Source of the DNA: Sphaerisporangium album | Lineage (GTDB): Bacteria; Actinomycetota; Actinomycetes; Streptosporangiales; Streptosporangiaceae | Direction: 5' to 3' | NCBI RefSeq assembly: GCF_003323745.1 | Contig: NZ_QOIL01000001.1 | Span: 310,001-374,000 of the forward strand | Length of the DNA: 64,000 nucleotides | In this document: positions 16,930 to 25,139 of the stretch, piece by piece | Numbering within the stretch: position 1 is the stretch's first letter | Layout of the letters: each line of letters opens with the position of its first letter | Translations under genes and position numbers: made by a program | The notes under the pieces: generated by a model | The model's database searches: none | The model's input: the letters and a program-made list of their open reading frames with translations, nothing else | What the model was told of the DNA's origin: nothing

Positions 16930-17084
16930 TTGGACATGCATCTGACCGTGGCCACCAACGGCTGCTATCGCCTGCATCCGGTGGAGTGGGACATCGGCGC
17001 GCGCCGCGCACTGCCTCGAACACAAGCTGGAGGCCGGGCACGCACATTCCGGTCGACTGGAGTGAGGCCGCCTTCCTGCGCTGA
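16930..17084 (+). pseudogene. FAD-dependent oxidoreductase C-terminal remnant, frameshifted
   Basis: One frame reads DMHLTVATNGCYRLHPVEWD then IG and, after a shift, another reads IPVDWSEAAFLR before TGA. These two motifs are the consecutive end of FAD-dependent oxidoreductases of the FAD_dep 12 type. Nothing of the rest of the gene remains, so it is a decayed tail. Confidence 0.5.
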
Positions 17085-17194
17085 CGCCGTGACCACACCG
17101 CCGAAGCGGGGCCGGGCACCCGGCGAGAGCCCCGTATGCCGGGCCCGAACGATTGGGGATCCTTGATGACGCCGAAGACCCGAGGAGAGGGTTC

Positions 17195-17599
17195 ATGACG
17201 ACGCGGCCGAGCCGTGCGACGACCTTCGCGGCGCCGGCGGCGCTGGCGTTCGCGTCCCTGCTGAATCACCTGCTGTGGCTGGGCTGGCACCGGCCGAAGA
17301 TCCTTCAGCCGGACGGTGGCCAGACGGGGCCGTACGAGCCCTGGCAGATCGCGGGCCTGGTCATCGTGCTGGCCGCGTTGGGCGTGGCCGCCGGCCTGTC
17401 CAGGCGTCCCGTGCTCTCCACCGTCGTCGTCGCGGGCGTCACCTGGCTGGCATGGACGGCCGACGCCGCCACCTCCGACGACAGCGGCCTGTGGGCGGTG
17501 GGCGCGCTGCTCATGCTGCCCGCGCTGTTCCTCGGGGTCGGCCTGGTCGCCTGGGCGACCGCGAAGGTCCGAGCCCGAAGGCCAGGAGAGCGGACGTGA
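17195..17599 (+). CDS. Small four-helix membrane protein
   Basis: A 134-residue protein with hydrophobic segments near residues 12-30, 52-70, 77-94 and 102-122 and a short basic C-terminus. The ATG at 17195 has GAGGAGAG eight bases upstream and is preferred to an upstream GTG at 17153. The family is not recognised. Confidence 0.6.
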   Translation: MTTRPSRATTFAAPAALAFASLLNHLLWLGWHRPKILQPDGGQTGPYEPWQIAGLVIVLAALGVAAGLSRRPVLSTVVVAGVTWLAWTADAATSDDSGLWAVGALLMLPALFLGVGLVAWATAKVRARRPGERT

Positions 17600-17975
17600 G
17601 GGCGCGTGCCTGAGATCAGGATGAAGTACATCGGTCGGCGGCGGGCGTGTCGGCGGGCCGCTTGAGGAGGGTCACCCCCCTGCGATCGGGACTTCACGTC
17701 GTGACGGCCCCACAGCCAAGCGAATTCCGCATCCACCCGGTCCGCTCTCGTCGGTGAAGGCCACCCGTGACACTCCCCGGGGCCCGCCCCAGGCTGACCG
17801 GACGCGCGGAATCTCCGGCGACGCCGGCGAGCACAGGGCGCCCTTCGCCCGTGGCGCCTGACCATGGCTAGGCCGGGGCCCTGCCCGCTTACGCTTGGGA
17901 GAGAGGCCGTCCATCGCGGCGGCCGGCTCACCGGGGACCCGCGTGGGGCTCCCGGTGTCGCTCCGGGGGAGGGAG
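17600..17975. other. Gap without a recognisable gene
   Basis: About 375 bases. Short open frames exist on both strands but show no domain, ribosome site or family motif. It probably holds the promoter of the DUF4186 gene. Confidence 0.4.
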
Positions 17976-18344
17976 ATGTCCGACTCGCTGGACCGGCGAC
18001 TGGACGCCATCGCGCGTCACCCGTTCCGTGCGAAGTTCCACCTTCGTGGCCGCGACCGGGTGACGGCCGAGCTCAAAGGACCGGCGACGATCCGCTGGCA
18101 CGCGCGCGACCTGATCGCCAGGCGCCTGGCGCCGGCCGAGCCGTACAAGGACGGCAGGCAGACGCCCTACCGGGGCCACCCGGTGTTCGTCGCCCAGCAC
18201 GCGACCGCCACCTGCTGCCGCACCTGCCTGCGACGCTGGCACGACATCCCGCAGGGCCGGGAGCTGACGCCCGAGGAGCGGGCGTACGTCGTGGACGTCA
18301 TCTGCCGCTGGATCGAGCGCGAGATCGAGTCACCCGCCCGGTGA
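17976..18344 (+). CDS. DUF4186 family protein
   Basis: A 122-residue protein matching DUF4186: RHPFRAKFHL near the start, then GHPVFVAQHATATCCRTCLR and KxWHxIPxGxxL-type sequence RRWHDIPQGREL. The conserved His and Cys residues (QHATATCCRTC) suggest metal binding; the biochemical role is not known. The start at 17976 has GGGGGAGGGAG immediately upstream. Confidence 0.8.
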   Translation: MSDSLDRRLDAIARHPFRAKFHLRGRDRVTAELKGPATIRWHARDLIARRLAPAEPYKDGRQTPYRGHPVFVAQHATATCCRTCLRRWHDIPQGRELTPEERAYVVDVICRWIEREIESPAR

Positions 18345-18465
18345 CCGCGGTCGCGGGGTGGATCCGTGCGGGGTGGACGCCACGGCGCAGGGCGAGGCGG
18401 CCGCAGGCGCGGGAGCCGCGCGGCCGGGGGCCGGATTGTCGGTGGCCGCTGCGAGGATCGTCGCC

Positions 18466-19170
18466 ATGACCGAGCCCACCTCCGAGCCGACATCCGCGCC
18501 CACCCTCGCGCCCACCCTCGCGCTCACTTCCGCGATCACCGGCTACTGGGACGCCGCCGCGGCGGCGTTCGACGAAGAGCCCGACCACGGCCTGCGGGGG
18601 CAGCGCACGCGCGCGGCGTGGGATCGCCTCCTGCGTGCCTGGGCGCCGCCTGCTCCGGCCGACGTCCTCGATGTCGGCTGCGGAACCGGCTCGCTGTCCG
18701 TGCTGCTGGCCACGGCCGGCCACCGGGTGACCGGGGTGGACCTGGCACCGCGGATGATCGAGCAGGCCAGGGCGAAGCTGGCGGTCGCCGAACTGACCGG
18801 CCGTTTCCTGGTCGGCGACGCCGCCGCTCCGCCCACCGGCGGGGAACGGTTCGACCTGCTGCTGTGCCGCCACCTGGTGTGGACGCTGCCTGATCCCCAG
18901 GCGGCGCTGCGCGCGTGGGTGGACCGGCTCCGCCCGGCCGGGCGGCTGGTGCTGATCGAGGGACGCTGGCGTGAGCCCGGGCAGGACGGGCCGGCCTACG
19001 TGGCGGGAGCCGAATCGCTGCCCTGGAGCGGCGGCGTCCGCGCCGGCGATCTGGCGTCCGCAGTGAGGCCGCTCGTCGCCGGCCTGCGCGTCGAACCACT
19101 CGGTGGCGATGCCGATCTGTGGGGCGGCCCGGTGGACGACGAGCGCTATGCGCTGATCGCTCACGTTTAG
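18466..19170 (+). CDS. Class I SAM-dependent methyltransferase
   Basis: A 234-residue methyltransferase with motif I VLDVGCGTGSLSVLLATAGH, acidic VTGVDLAPRMIEQA, motif II-like RFDLLLCRHLVWTLPDP and LRPAGRLVLIEG. The first 22 residues repeat EPTS/APTL tetrapeptides, an odd low-complexity leader probably due to short tandem duplication. The start is ATG at 18466 (GAGG upstream). The substrate is unknown. Confidence 0.75.
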   Translation: MTEPTSEPTSAPTLAPTLALTSAITGYWDAAAAAFDEEPDHGLRGQRTRAAWDRLLRAWAPPAPADVLDVGCGTGSLSVLLATAGHRVTGVDLAPRMIEQARAKLAVAELTGRFLVGDAAAPPTGGERFDLLLCRHLVWTLPDPQAALRAWVDRLRPAGRLVLIEGRWREPGQDGPAYVAGAESLPWSGGVRAGDLASAVRPLVAGLRVEPLGGDADLWGGPVDDERYALIAHV

Positions 19171-19342
19171 CGGGCTGAGGCGGGGCGGTCACGGGGCCCG
19201 CCGGCGGCTCCGGCGGTCCTGGATGTGGTCGTCCCGCCGGTCGGTGGGGTGGGAGGACCACCGGAGGAGGAAGCGCAGGGCCTCGTGGGAGGCGGGCGGA
19301 GTGGTGGGGGCCGTGGCGTGCGGGTCGTCCTCATGCCGCGCT

Positions 19343-20014
19343 TCAGCGATCACCCACCAAGGCCGAGCTGAGGCCGCACACAGCGGTGATCAGATTCTCG
19401 CCCAGCCGGCGCCAGGACCGCTCGGCGGCGGCCGGGTCCACGCGCCCATGCGCCAGATCGGCTTCGAGCTCGGCGCTCATGTGCACGATGAGCTGCCGGA
19501 TCATGGCCCCGTGCCGCTCGGACAGCTCAGGATCGTGGTACCGGCCCTGCAGGAGGCGGATCTCCTCCAGACGCCGGAACGAGGGCGTGTTCAGGTGCGC
19601 CTGGATGGCGTACTCGCGCAGGGAGGGTTCCACGACCGTCTGGGCGAGGAAGCGCCCGTACCAGGAGGGTGTGCCCAGTTCGATGTGGTGCTCGATGGTC
19701 GGCGCGATGACGCACGCGATCCATTCCCGGCGGGTGACCCTGCCCGGCGGATCCAGGGCGGCCACCATCGCGATTCGATGCTTCTCGATCGCGGCCGCGT
19801 GCCGCGCCAGGATCGCCTGGATGAGCTCGTCCCGGGAGGTGAAGTGGTACTGCACCGCGGACTTGTTGCGTTGTCCCGCCGCCTCGCCGATCTTCCTGAC
19901 CGAGACGTTCGCGAACCCGTGCTCGGCGTACAGCCGCTCGGCGGTGGCCATGATCTTGTCCCTGGCGGGCGACGATCGGGAAGGCGGCGTGGTCGCCGCC
20001 GCGGAGAGAGTCAT
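19343..20014 (-). CDS. TetR-family transcriptional regulator
   Basis: A 223-residue regulator with helix-turn-helix IMATAERLYAEHGFANVSVR then KIGEAAGQRNKSAVQYHFTS and a TetR_C-type ligand domain with TIEHHIELG and a Trp-Tyr pair. It lies downstream of the P450 gene on the same strand. The perfect palindrome upstream of the P450 is a plausible target. The gap 20015-20291 contains only its leader. Confidence 0.85.
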   Translation of the reverse strand: MTLSAAATTPPSRSSPARDKIMATAERLYAEHGFANVSVRKIGEAAGQRNKSAVQYHFTSRDELIQAILARHAAAIEKHRIAMVAALDPPGRVTRREWIACVIAPTIEHHIELGTPSWYGRFLAQTVVEPSLREYAIQAHLNTPSFRRLEEIRLLQGRYHDPELSERHGAMIRQLIVHMSAELEADLAHGRVDPAAAERSWRRLGENLITAVCGLSSALVGDR

Positions 20015-20291
20015 TCCGCACCGACCTTCATGACCGCTCCCTGGTCTCGTCCTCGTTCGCTCCGGTTCACGAAGGTCGTCCGGAGAAGTCCACGATTGTC
20101 ACGTGGACGGTCGCCGGGCCAGGGTACCCAGAACGACCTCAATCTCCATCCTAGTCAGCGACCGGCCCGGGACCGGCGCGCGGAAACGGCTGCGGGGAAC
20201 GATTCCCGGGCCCCGTACGCGCGAGGTGACGGCACGCGTACCGCGCCGTCACCTCCTTCACGCGCGAGCCACCCAGAAGCTCACCAGGTGG

Positions 20292-21512
20292 TCACCACGT
20301 GACCCACACGTCCTGCAGCCCGCCGGACATCCCGCCGGTGCGCAGCCGAAGCTCCTGGGGAGAGTCCCGCAGGTTCAGGGTCGGCAGCCGTCGCGCCAGG
20401 CTGCCCAGCACGACCTGGAGCTCTAGCCGGGCCAGCGGCTGCCCGAGGCAGAAGTGCGGCCCCGCGCCGAACGTGAGGTGCTGGTTGTACTCCCTGCGCG
20501 GGTCGAACCGGTCCGGGTCGGGGAACTTGCGCGGGTCCCGGTTGGCGCTGGGCAGGTTGGGGATCAACGTCGTCCCCGCGGGCACATGGGTGTCCGCGAG
20601 TTCGACGTCCTCGGTGGCGAACCTCGGTATACCGCCGATCACGGCGAGCGTGGTGTCCAGGCGCAGGACCTCTTCCACGGTGCCGGGGATCAGCATCGGA
20701 TCGTCGATCACGGCTTCGAAGCGCTCCCGCTCCGCCAGGAGCATCGCCGCCATGATCGCGATCATGTTGGACGTCGTCTCGTGGCCAGCGAGCAGGATCC
20801 CCCGCACGGTGGCGATGAGCTCGTCCTGGCTGAGTCGGCCGTCGTCGGTGTCGGTGATCGTGATCAGCTCGCTGAGCAGGTCGTCTCCGGGATCGGCGCG
20901 TTTCCGGTCGACCAGGTCTGAAACGTACCCGTTGAAATCGCGGTATGCCTGGTCCACGTCCTCCTGGCTGTAGCGCGTCAGCGTGAGCATGACGCTGGAC
21001 CAGTGCGCGAACCTGTCCTGGTCCTCGCTCGGCGCGCCGACCAGCGCGCAGATGACGCGCACCGGCAGCGGAAGCCCGAGCTGGGACGAGAGGTTCGCGG
21101 GGGAGCCCTTGGCGATCATGGCGTCCAGCAGGTCGTCGGTCATCTGCTGGACCCGGGGGCGCCACGTCTCCATCTTCCGGATCGTGAAGGAGCGGCTGAG
21201 CAGCCGCCGCCACCGCTGGTGGCCGGACCCCTCGGTCATGTTCTGGGTGCCCGTCCTGCGGCGGTTGAACAGGCCGCCGTCCTCGGTCGTGGCTATCCGC
21301 GCGGCGCCCTCCCTGGCGAGGTCGCGGGTGAACCGCGGGTCCGAGATCACCGTGCGGGCGTCGTCGTACCGCGTGACCACCGTGGCGACGTCGCCGCTGG
21401 GTAGCCGTACGTGCGCGACCGGGCACCTCTCGCGTAGTTCCGCCAGCTCCGGCGGCGGTTCCAACGCCGTTGCGCGGTCGAAGGGGAAGTCGGGGATCGC
21501 GTCGGCAGTCAT
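20292..21512 (-). CDS. Cytochrome P450
   Basis: A 406-residue bacterial class I P450. It shows the I-helix oxygen motif LLAGHETTSN, a K-helix EEVLRLD carrying the ExxR pattern and the heme loop FGAGPHFCLGQPLARLELQ with the proximal Cys. The C-helix HQRWRRLLSRSF is also standard. Electrons would come from ferredoxin partners that are not encoded here. The start is ATG at 21512, preceded by GGAGGG; the frame's longer form begins in non-coding sequence. The operator at 21549-21566 and a downstream TetR gene point to inducible control. Confidence 0.9.
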   Translation of the reverse strand: MTADAIPDFPFDRATALEPPPELAELRERCPVAHVRLPSGDVATVVTRYDDARTVISDPRFTRDLAREGAARIATTEDGGLFNRRRTGTQNMTEGSGHQRWRRLLSRSFTIRKMETWRPRVQQMTDDLLDAMIAKGSPANLSSQLGLPLPVRVICALVGAPSEDQDRFAHWSSVMLTLTRYSQEDVDQAYRDFNGYVSDLVDRKRADPGDDLLSELITITDTDDGRLSQDELIATVRGILLAGHETTSNMIAIMAAMLLAERERFEAVIDDPMLIPGTVEEVLRLDTTLAVIGGIPRFATEDVELADTHVPAGTTLIPNLPSANRDPRKFPDPDRFDPRREYNQHLTFGAGPHFCLGQPLARLELQVVLGSLARRLPTLNLRDSPQELRLRTGGMSGGLQDVWVTW

Positions 21513-21840
21513 CGTGTCCCTCCAGCTCGAAGACCGGGCGCTCTCACTGTAAGGCGGTCGCCTTACTGGCGCAATGTCCGCAGTCAGAGGCGGGAGGGCC
21601 GGACGAGAACGTCCTGGACGGGGACGCCGGATGGATTCATCGGTGGCGGCGGTGTTCAGGCGCGGGAAGATCAAGGAATGGCCAGATTCCGCCCGGCACC
21701 GTGATGCGGTGGACACGGACGGGAAGGGATATCAGAAGCGCGATTGGAGCTGCCGGGCAGGTCACGCCGGTGACGCTCATGCGGCGCGATGACGGAGGAA
21801 CCCGCCCCGGCGGCGACCCGGGCCGAGGGGGCGAGCACAT
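21513..21840. other. Divergent promoter gap with operator
   Basis: About 330 bases between the P450 and the DUF3147-like pair. Besides the palindrome at 21549-21566 I see no gene or repeat. Confidence 0.5.
21549..21566. promoter_or_regulatory. Perfect palindrome GTAAGGCG-GT-CGCCTTAC, TetR-type operator
   Basis: Two 8-bp arms separated by two bases, 36 bases upstream of the P450 start. Size and symmetry are those of a TetR-family operator; the 19343 regulator is the obvious candidate. Confidence 0.75.
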
Positions 21841-22182
21841 ATGAGCCAGGAGTGGGTGATCATCCTGCGCGCGCTGTGCGGCGGCCTGCTCGTCACGGTC
21901 TTCGCCCTGATCGGCGAGATGGTGAGCCCGAAGCGGTTCGCCGGCATCTTCGCCGCGGGCCCGGCCGTCGCCCTGGCGGGGATGACCGTGACCTGGGCGT
22001 TCCTGGGGAGCCGGGCGGTCGCGGAGTCCGCGCTGGGGATGATCGTCGGGGCGGTCGCGCTGGTCGCGTTCTGCGCGACGGCGGCGCCCCTCGTGGAACG
22101 CCTGGGCGCCATCGCCGGGTCGGTGGTCGCGATGGCGGTATGGGCGGCCGTCGCCGCGATCGGCTGGTTGCTGATCAGATGA
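21841..22182 (+). CDS. DUF3147-like membrane protein
   Basis: A 113-residue protein with four membrane segments (near residues 8-24, 38-54, 64-80 and 92-110). The pattern GEMVSPKRFAGIFAAGPAVA between helices 1 and 2 fits the DUF3147/GlpM-like group of inner-membrane proteins. It overlaps the next gene by the ATGA tetranucleotide, so the two small membrane proteins are made together. Confidence 0.65.
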   Translation: MSQEWVIILRALCGGLLVTVFALIGEMVSPKRFAGIFAAGPAVALAGMTVTWAFLGSRAVAESALGMIVGAVALVAFCATAAPLVERLGAIAGSVVAMAVWAAVAAIGWLLIR

Positions 22183-22592
22183 GCGCCTCGGCCCCGATCC
22201 GCGTCGACCCTTCCAAGCTGCGCCATATCGCGCTCCGCGCCCTGGCACTGCGCTTCGCCTTCGGCGCGGCCGTCTCGGTGGTCGCCGGCCTGGTCGGCGG
22301 CCGCTGGGGGCCGGTCGCGGGCGGAATCTTCCTCGCCTTCCCGGCCGTCCTCGCGGCCACGCTGACGCTGATCGAGACCGAGGAGCGCGACCGGATCCTG
22401 GCCGCCCAGGACGCCCGTGGCGCCGTGCTGGGCGCGATCGGCATGATCGCTTTCGCCCTGTGCGTGTGGGCGCTCGCCCCGCGGGTCTCCGCGATCGCCG
22501 CGCTGGGCGTCGCGACCGTGGTGTGGGCGGTCGTCGCCACTGCCCTGTATCGGCTCACCTGGGGCAGCCGCCAGGGCCGCCGACTTCCGTGA
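22179..22592 (+). CDS. DUF3147-like membrane protein, second of pair
   Basis: A 137-residue protein with four hydrophobic segments and GGRWGPVAGGIFLAFPAVLA, the same glycine-proline loop layout as the gene before it. It starts at 22179 inside the stop codon of that gene (ATGA). The pair likely forms a heteromeric membrane complex; the function is unknown. Confidence 0.65.
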   Translation: MSASAPIRVDPSKLRHIALRALALRFAFGAAVSVVAGLVGGRWGPVAGGIFLAFPAVLAATLTLIETEERDRILAAQDARGAVLGAIGMIAFALCVWALAPRVSAIAALGVATVVWAVVATALYRLTWGSRQGRRLP

Positions 22593-22724
22593 CCGTACGG
22601 CCGCGCCTCGCCGAGACCGGGTTCCCCGCCCCGGACACGATGGAACCGCGCCGCTGGGAATCGAGCGGGATCGACTCGATTCCATCAGTGTCGGTACTCG
22701 GGGCCGGCATCGAAATCGAGGAGG

Positions 22725-23735
22725 TCAGGCGGCGCGGGGGAGCACCAGCTCCGCGAACACCGCCCGGTGATCGGTGGCCGGCAGCGTGTGCACGGCGAAG
22801 GTGCGGACGCCCACCCCGGGACCGGCGAGGACGTGGTCGATCGTCACGGGCGGGATGCCGAAGCCGTTGAAGTGCCACGGCCGGTACGGCCAGGTGGTCA
22901 CGAACCCGTCGCCCGTCGCGTCGGCGGCGTCCGCGTACCCCTCGCCGAGCAGCTCGCGCACCGCCGTGTGATCCAGGGTGGCGTTGAAGTCGCCGGCCAG
23001 GATGCGCGGGGTCCGGCCCGGAGGCGGGAGCGCCGCCAGGCCGTCCGCCCAGCACCGGAACCTGTCCGCGCGGCTCGGCGCGCACGGGTGCACGGACACG
23101 ACCCCGACCGGCCCCGCGCCCGGCACGTCCACGGTCGCCGCCGCCTGGCCGAAGCCGCCGACCTCGATGGCCTGCCCCGGGGTGACGGGGTGCCGGGCGT
23201 AGATCGCGGACCCGCCGACCCCGGGCCGCGGGCGCTCCGTCTTGTACGGGAGCAACCGCGCCAGCCCGGCTTTCTCCAGGGCGGACGCGGCGCCGGGCGT
23301 CAGTTCCTGAACGGTCAGGACATCGGGCTGAAGCTTCCGTACGAGGTCGACCAGGGCGGTCGCGGGGACAGAGCCCATCAGCAGGTTCGACGACAGGACC
23401 CGAAGCGGCGGCCCGTCCGCCGCCGTCTCCCCGGCCGGCAGCGCCCGGGGCAGGACCCAGGCGGCGAGTGACGCGGTGGCCGCCAGACTCACGGCCAGCG
23501 CCGTCCATCGGCGCGACGCCAGCGCGACGAGCGGGGCGACGGCCGAGGCCAGGGCGGCGTACGGCGTGAACGCGACGAGTTGCACCCAGCGAAAGTGCAC
23601 GTCCGCCGGAACCGGACGCAGTACGGCCCAGACCGCGAACGGCGTCACGACGACCCAGACCAGCACGTCCACCCACCGCCGCCTGCGGCGCCCCGCGGGG
23701 ACGACCCGTGAATCCGGGCGCGTGTCGACCGTCAC
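22725..23735 (-). CDS. Endonuclease/exonuclease/phosphatase-family protein with membrane anchor
   Basis: A 336-residue protein. Residues 20-100 hold three membrane segments. The C-terminal domain has the DNase I-like catalytic pattern: LSSNLLMG, QELTP, HPCAPS, LAGDFNAT and the terminal ATDHRAVF. Such proteins hydrolyse phosphodiesters or phospholipids at the outer face of the membrane. The start is GTG/ATG at 23735. It is transcribed alone. Confidence 0.8.
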   Translation of the reverse strand: MTVDTRPDSRVVPAGRRRRRWVDVLVWVVVTPFAVWAVLRPVPADVHFRWVQLVAFTPYAALASAVAPLVALASRRWTALAVSLAATASLAAWVLPRALPAGETAADGPPLRVLSSNLLMGSVPATALVDLVRKLQPDVLTVQELTPGAASALEKAGLARLLPYKTERPRPGVGGSAIYARHPVTPGQAIEVGGFGQAAATVDVPGAGPVGVVSVHPCAPSRADRFRCWADGLAALPPPGRTPRILAGDFNATLDHTAVRELLGEGYADAADATGDGFVTTWPYRPWHFNGFGIPPVTIDHVLAGPGVGVRTFAVHTLPATDHRAVFAELVLPRAA

Positions 23736-23935
23736 CTTTCGATCCCCTCATCGTGGCCGACCCGCCGGGCCGACAGCGTCGAGCATCTCAAGCCCTGAAC
23801 GGACAGATCTCAGATGGGATCAGGCGGAATGCCGAAACATCCGCCCTGTAGATCAGGATCCCCGCGCCAGATCCTACGTCCGCACCCGGACCCGCGCGGG
23901 CCCCCTGGAGAACAGGCGATGAAGGGGGACACGGT

Positions 23936-23980
23936 GGCGAGCGGGCCGGGGCCGGGATGGCCGGCGTTCCGGCGCTCGCC
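23936..23980 (-). terminator. Hairpin after the 24001 gene
   Basis: GGCGAGCG (23936-23943) pairs with CGCTCGCC (23973-23980), with internal GGCCGG/CCGGCG pairing. It lies just past the stop of the reverse-strand gene. Confidence 0.45.
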
Positions 23981-24000
23981 GTGGTCCGCGTCGTGGACGG

Positions 24001-24435
24001 TCAGAGCTCCTCGCGCAGGTGGTTGGCGCGTTCGATGACCTGCATGAGGACGTTGCGGGCGGTGGCGAGGTCGGCGGGGTCGATCGCCGAGTAGAGGGTC
24101 GTCGTGGTCGGTCCGACCGCCTCGGCGAGCTCGGCGTTGAGGGCCTCGCCCGCGGGAGTCAGACGGGGGGAGTCCTCGGTGACCAGGCCTCGCGCCTGCA
24201 GGCCCTTCAGCAGTTCGGCGGCGTCGGCCACGTCCAGGGCCAGTTGCGGCTGGCCGGCCATGAAGTCGGCGAACGCCTGCGCCGACTCCATGGGCCCGCG
24301 CGAGGCGAGCACGCGCAGGGCGATCCACTGCTCGCTGGTGTTGCCGGTCCTGGCGAGGACGGCGTCGAGCAGCGCTCGGACCGCTCCTTGCGCCTCGCCG
24401 ATGTCCTGACCGGTCAAGGTGGGGGCTGGGGGCAT
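24001..24435 (-). CDS. MarR-like winged-helix protein
   Basis: A 144-residue helical protein with a winged-helix layout (SEQWIALRVLASRGPMESAQ, LLKGLQARGLVTEDSPRLT for recognition helix and wing). It overlaps the 3' end of the upstream MarR gene by 22 bases, so both are on one message. A paralogous pair of MarR proteins could act together; the effector is unknown. Confidence 0.7.
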   Translation of the reverse strand: MPPAPTLTGQDIGEAQGAVRALLDAVLARTGNTSEQWIALRVLASRGPMESAQAFADFMAGQPQLALDVADAAELLKGLQARGLVTEDSPRLTPAGEALNAELAEAVGPTTTTLYSAIDPADLATARNVLMQVIERANHLREEL

Positions 24436-24914
24436 GGGTTCACTCCTGCTTTCGTGTGGTCTGGCCTGGGTCCCCTGCCGAGGAGGGCGCGCAGCGTGCG
24501 GACGAGCTCGCGGTTCTCCGTGCCCGCGGTCCCTCCGATCGGCGCGGTGAGGTCGTCGTGCAACGTGTGGACGATCTCCATGGCCTGGCGGACGACCTCG
24601 GCCCCCTGCTCGGTCAGCGTGAGCTGCACGGCGCGAGGGTCGGCGGGGTGGACGCCCCTGCCGACGAGGCCGGCCTTTTCGAGCGCGCGCACGAGCTTGG
24701 AGACGTAGATCGCCTCCAGGCCCGCGAAGTCGGCCAGCTCGCGCTGGCTCGGCTGCGCGCCTTTGAGCGACAGGCCGTACAGCGAGGCGAGCAGCGAATA
24801 CTGCGCGTGCGTCAGCCCGACGGGCGCGACGGCGCGATCGACCGCGGCCCGCCACTTGGTGGTGACCCGCCAGAGCAGATACCCGGTCAGCACGTCGTCG
24901 GAAGATCGCGTCAC
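24414..24914 (-). CDS. MarR-family regulator, probably from a leaderless message
   Basis: A 166-residue MarR protein: dimer helix DDVLTGYLLWRVTTKWRAAV, helix-turn-helix SQRELADFAGLEAIYVSKLV and wing GVHPADPRAVQLTLTEQG. The frame is open upstream to several ATGs, but a good promoter (TTGCCA, 17 bases, TACATT) places the transcription start on the GTG at 24914, which begins VTRSSDDVL. I therefore choose that start. It is divergent from the XRE regulator at 25140. Confidence 0.75.
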   Translation of the reverse strand: MTRSSDDVLTGYLLWRVTTKWRAAVDRAVAPVGLTHAQYSLLASLYGLSLKGAQPSQRELADFAGLEAIYVSKLVRALEKAGLVGRGVHPADPRAVQLTLTEQGAEVVRQAMEIVHTLHDDLTAPIGGTAGTENRELVRTLRALLGRGPRPDHTKAGVNPCPQPPP

Positions 24915-24949
24915 GCCTATAATGTACATGGCTACTATTTCCATGGCAA
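24912..24949 (-). promoter_or_regulatory. Promoter giving a leaderless MarR transcript
   Basis: On the reverse strand TTGCCA (24949-24944), a 17-base spacer, then TACATT (24926-24921), six bases, and the GTG start codon at 24914. Such TANNNT-N6-RTG arrangements are typical of actinobacterial leaderless genes. Confidence 0.6.
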
Positions 24950-25010
24950 CCATCCTCTGAGGTGGAAGCCTCTCCCACGGAGCACGCCGGTTCCTTCTCG
25001 ACGGCAACGG

Positions 25011-25041
25011 CCGTTTCCTGTTGCCTGAAAGCAGGAAACGG
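25011..25041. promoter_or_regulatory. Inverted repeat CCGTTTCCTG-N11-CAGGAAACGG
   Basis: A perfect 10-bp inverted repeat between the divergent MarR and XRE genes, about 100 bases from each start. It could be an operator or a hairpin in the XRE leader. Confidence 0.5.
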
Positions 25042-25082
25042 GAAACGCCCGGATCGCCTTGTCCGCTCGACGTGGGCTGACG

Positions 25083-25101
25083 CACTCTTCTCTCAAGAGT
25101 G
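25083..25101. promoter_or_regulatory. Inverted repeat CACTCTT-N5-AAGAGTG
   Basis: A perfect 7-bp inverted repeat 38 bases upstream of the XRE start codon, a fitting autoregulatory site for that regulator. Confidence 0.5.
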
Positions 25102-25139
25102 ACTCACGGCTGTTCGGGCGGACGGTGACGGAGGTCCGC

